NCBI GenBank assembly: GCA_045644325.1
Contig: JAZRGT010000040.1
Span: 1-13,386, forward strand
Origin: CAG-390 sp045644325
GTDB lineage: Bacteria; Bacillota; Clostridia; Oscillospirales; CAG-272
DNA length: 13,386 bases
Direction of reading: 5' to 3'
Positions 13,233 through 13,386 of the stretch are shown piece by piece; positions within the stretch are counted from its first letter, which is position 1, and each line of letters starts with the position of its first letter. The position numbers and the translations under genes are program-made. The notes under the pieces were generated by a model. The model was not told the origin of the DNA. It saw nothing but the letters and a program-made list of their open reading frames with translations, and did no database searches.

Positions 13233-13257
13233 CCAACTATTTGTCAACTTTTAGTTG
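13219..13257. promoter_or_regulatory. Putative operator: paired inverted repeats built on GTTG/CAAC
   Basis: Two inverted repeats stand side by side upstream of the XRE operon: GTTGGT (13219-13224) with ACCAAC (13232-13237) around seven bases, and CAACT (13245-13249) with AGTTG (13253-13257) around three bases. The first covers the -35 position of the promoter. XRE-type regulators bind short dyads as dimers, so these are likely sites of the protein encoded downstream. Confidence 0.55.
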
Positions 13258-13272
13258 CTTAAAGTCTTATCT

Positions 13273-13317
13273 ATTGGTTTGACCTATTCAAGTTTATCGA
13301 ATAGTCACCTAACCAAT
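13273..13317. repeat. Imperfect hairpin upstream of the XRE operon
   Basis: ATTGGTT (13273-13279) pairs with AACCAAT (13311-13317), and inside it CTATTC (13284-13289) pairs with GAATAG (13299-13304), separated by an internal bulge and a nine-base loop. No T-run follows on either strand, so it is not a standard terminator. It reuses the TTGGTT/AACCAA words seen in the neighbouring operator and may be part of the same regulatory region. Confidence 0.4.
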
Positions 13318-13340
13318 ATAATTCTACCACAAATTTGTTG

Positions 13341-13386
13341 AAAAGTAAATAGGACGACTCAATTCTCTGGGAATTGAACCGCCCTA
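13341..13386 (-). terminator. Long hairpin at the window edge, probable terminator of an upstream minus-strand gene
   Basis: Bases 13350-13365 and 13371-13386 form a 16-position stem around a five-base loop; on the minus strand TAGGGCGG-TTCAATTC pairs with GAATTGAG-TCGTCCTA, with three G-U pairs and no mismatch. It is followed by TTTACTTTT. G-U pairs that preserve the stem point to an RNA hairpin. It would end the next operon, which lies beyond the window. It may extend past the edge. Confidence 0.6.

Noticed and set aside
13242..13247. Perfect TTGACA as the -35 of the XRE promoter
   Set aside because: The only good -10 is 32 bases away; no -10 lies at 16-19 bases.
13350..13386. tRNA 3' end, suggested by a GGTTCAATTCC-like T-arm on the minus strand
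   Set aside because: The flanking bases do not form a five-pair T-stem, and the same bases fit a 16-position hairpin instead.
1..13386. CRISPR array, toxin-antitoxin pair or phage defence system
   Set aside because: No regularly spaced repeats, Cas or known defence proteins are seen. RecQ here has an ordinary full-length layout and an ordinary operon, and the XRE pair lacks any toxin-like partner.

Overview
The window looks like chromosomal DNA of an anaerobic Bacillota of the Clostridia type, probably a gut organism. This rests on strong AGGAGG-like ribosome binding sites, sigma-A promoters that often carry an extended -10, the gene families present (GH36 alpha-galactosidase, MerR and XRE regulators of the Gram-positive type) and a two-hairpin intergenic repeat at 198-232 of a kind I associate with gut Clostridia. 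No ribosomal marker is present, so a genus cannot be named.

All twelve supported genes lie on the minus strand, in five consecutive transcription units. In four units I can read both a promoter and a terminator hairpin; in the fifth (galactosidase) the promoter is clear and the terminator weak. In transcription order: (1) 13170 to 12642, an XRE-type DNA-binding protein with an N-terminal membrane anchor and a 59-residue two-helix membrane protein. (2) 12490 to 10449, a polysaccharide-deacetylase-fold protein and a right-handed beta-helix (pectate-lyase-like) protein. (3) 10276 to 8571, a two-helix membrane protein and a MerR regulator with a duplicated C-terminal effector module; the pair overlaps by a TTGA stop/start and is driven by a promoter with the long 19-bp spacer and internal dyad typical of MerR targets. 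(4) 8471 to 4678, RecQ helicase, an archaeal/eukaryotic-type peptidyl-tRNA hydrolase (Pth2) and a D-aminoacylase-family amidohydrolase. (5) 4550 to 374, GH36 alpha-galactosidase, a calcineurin-like phosphoesterase and an endonuclease/exonuclease/phosphatase-fold hydrolase.

Units 2 and 5 look like small carbohydrate-catabolism operons. Unit 4 joins genome maintenance and translation rescue with breakdown of N-acyl-D-amino acids. Units 1 and 3 are compact regulator plus membrane-protein pairs whose regulatory DNA can be read directly. The first 373 bases hold no convincing gene: they contain a long inverted repeat, the two-hairpin repeat and a perfect hairpin. The right end, from about 12600, is visibly more AT-rich than the rest.

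I see no CRISPR array, tRNA, rRNA, transposase or phage gene. The most interesting signals are the MerR-type operator, the reversed membrane-anchor/HTH layout of the XRE protein with an AGTTG-motif cluster at its promoter, and the bacterial pth2 tightly coupled to recQ and a D-aminoacylase-like gene.
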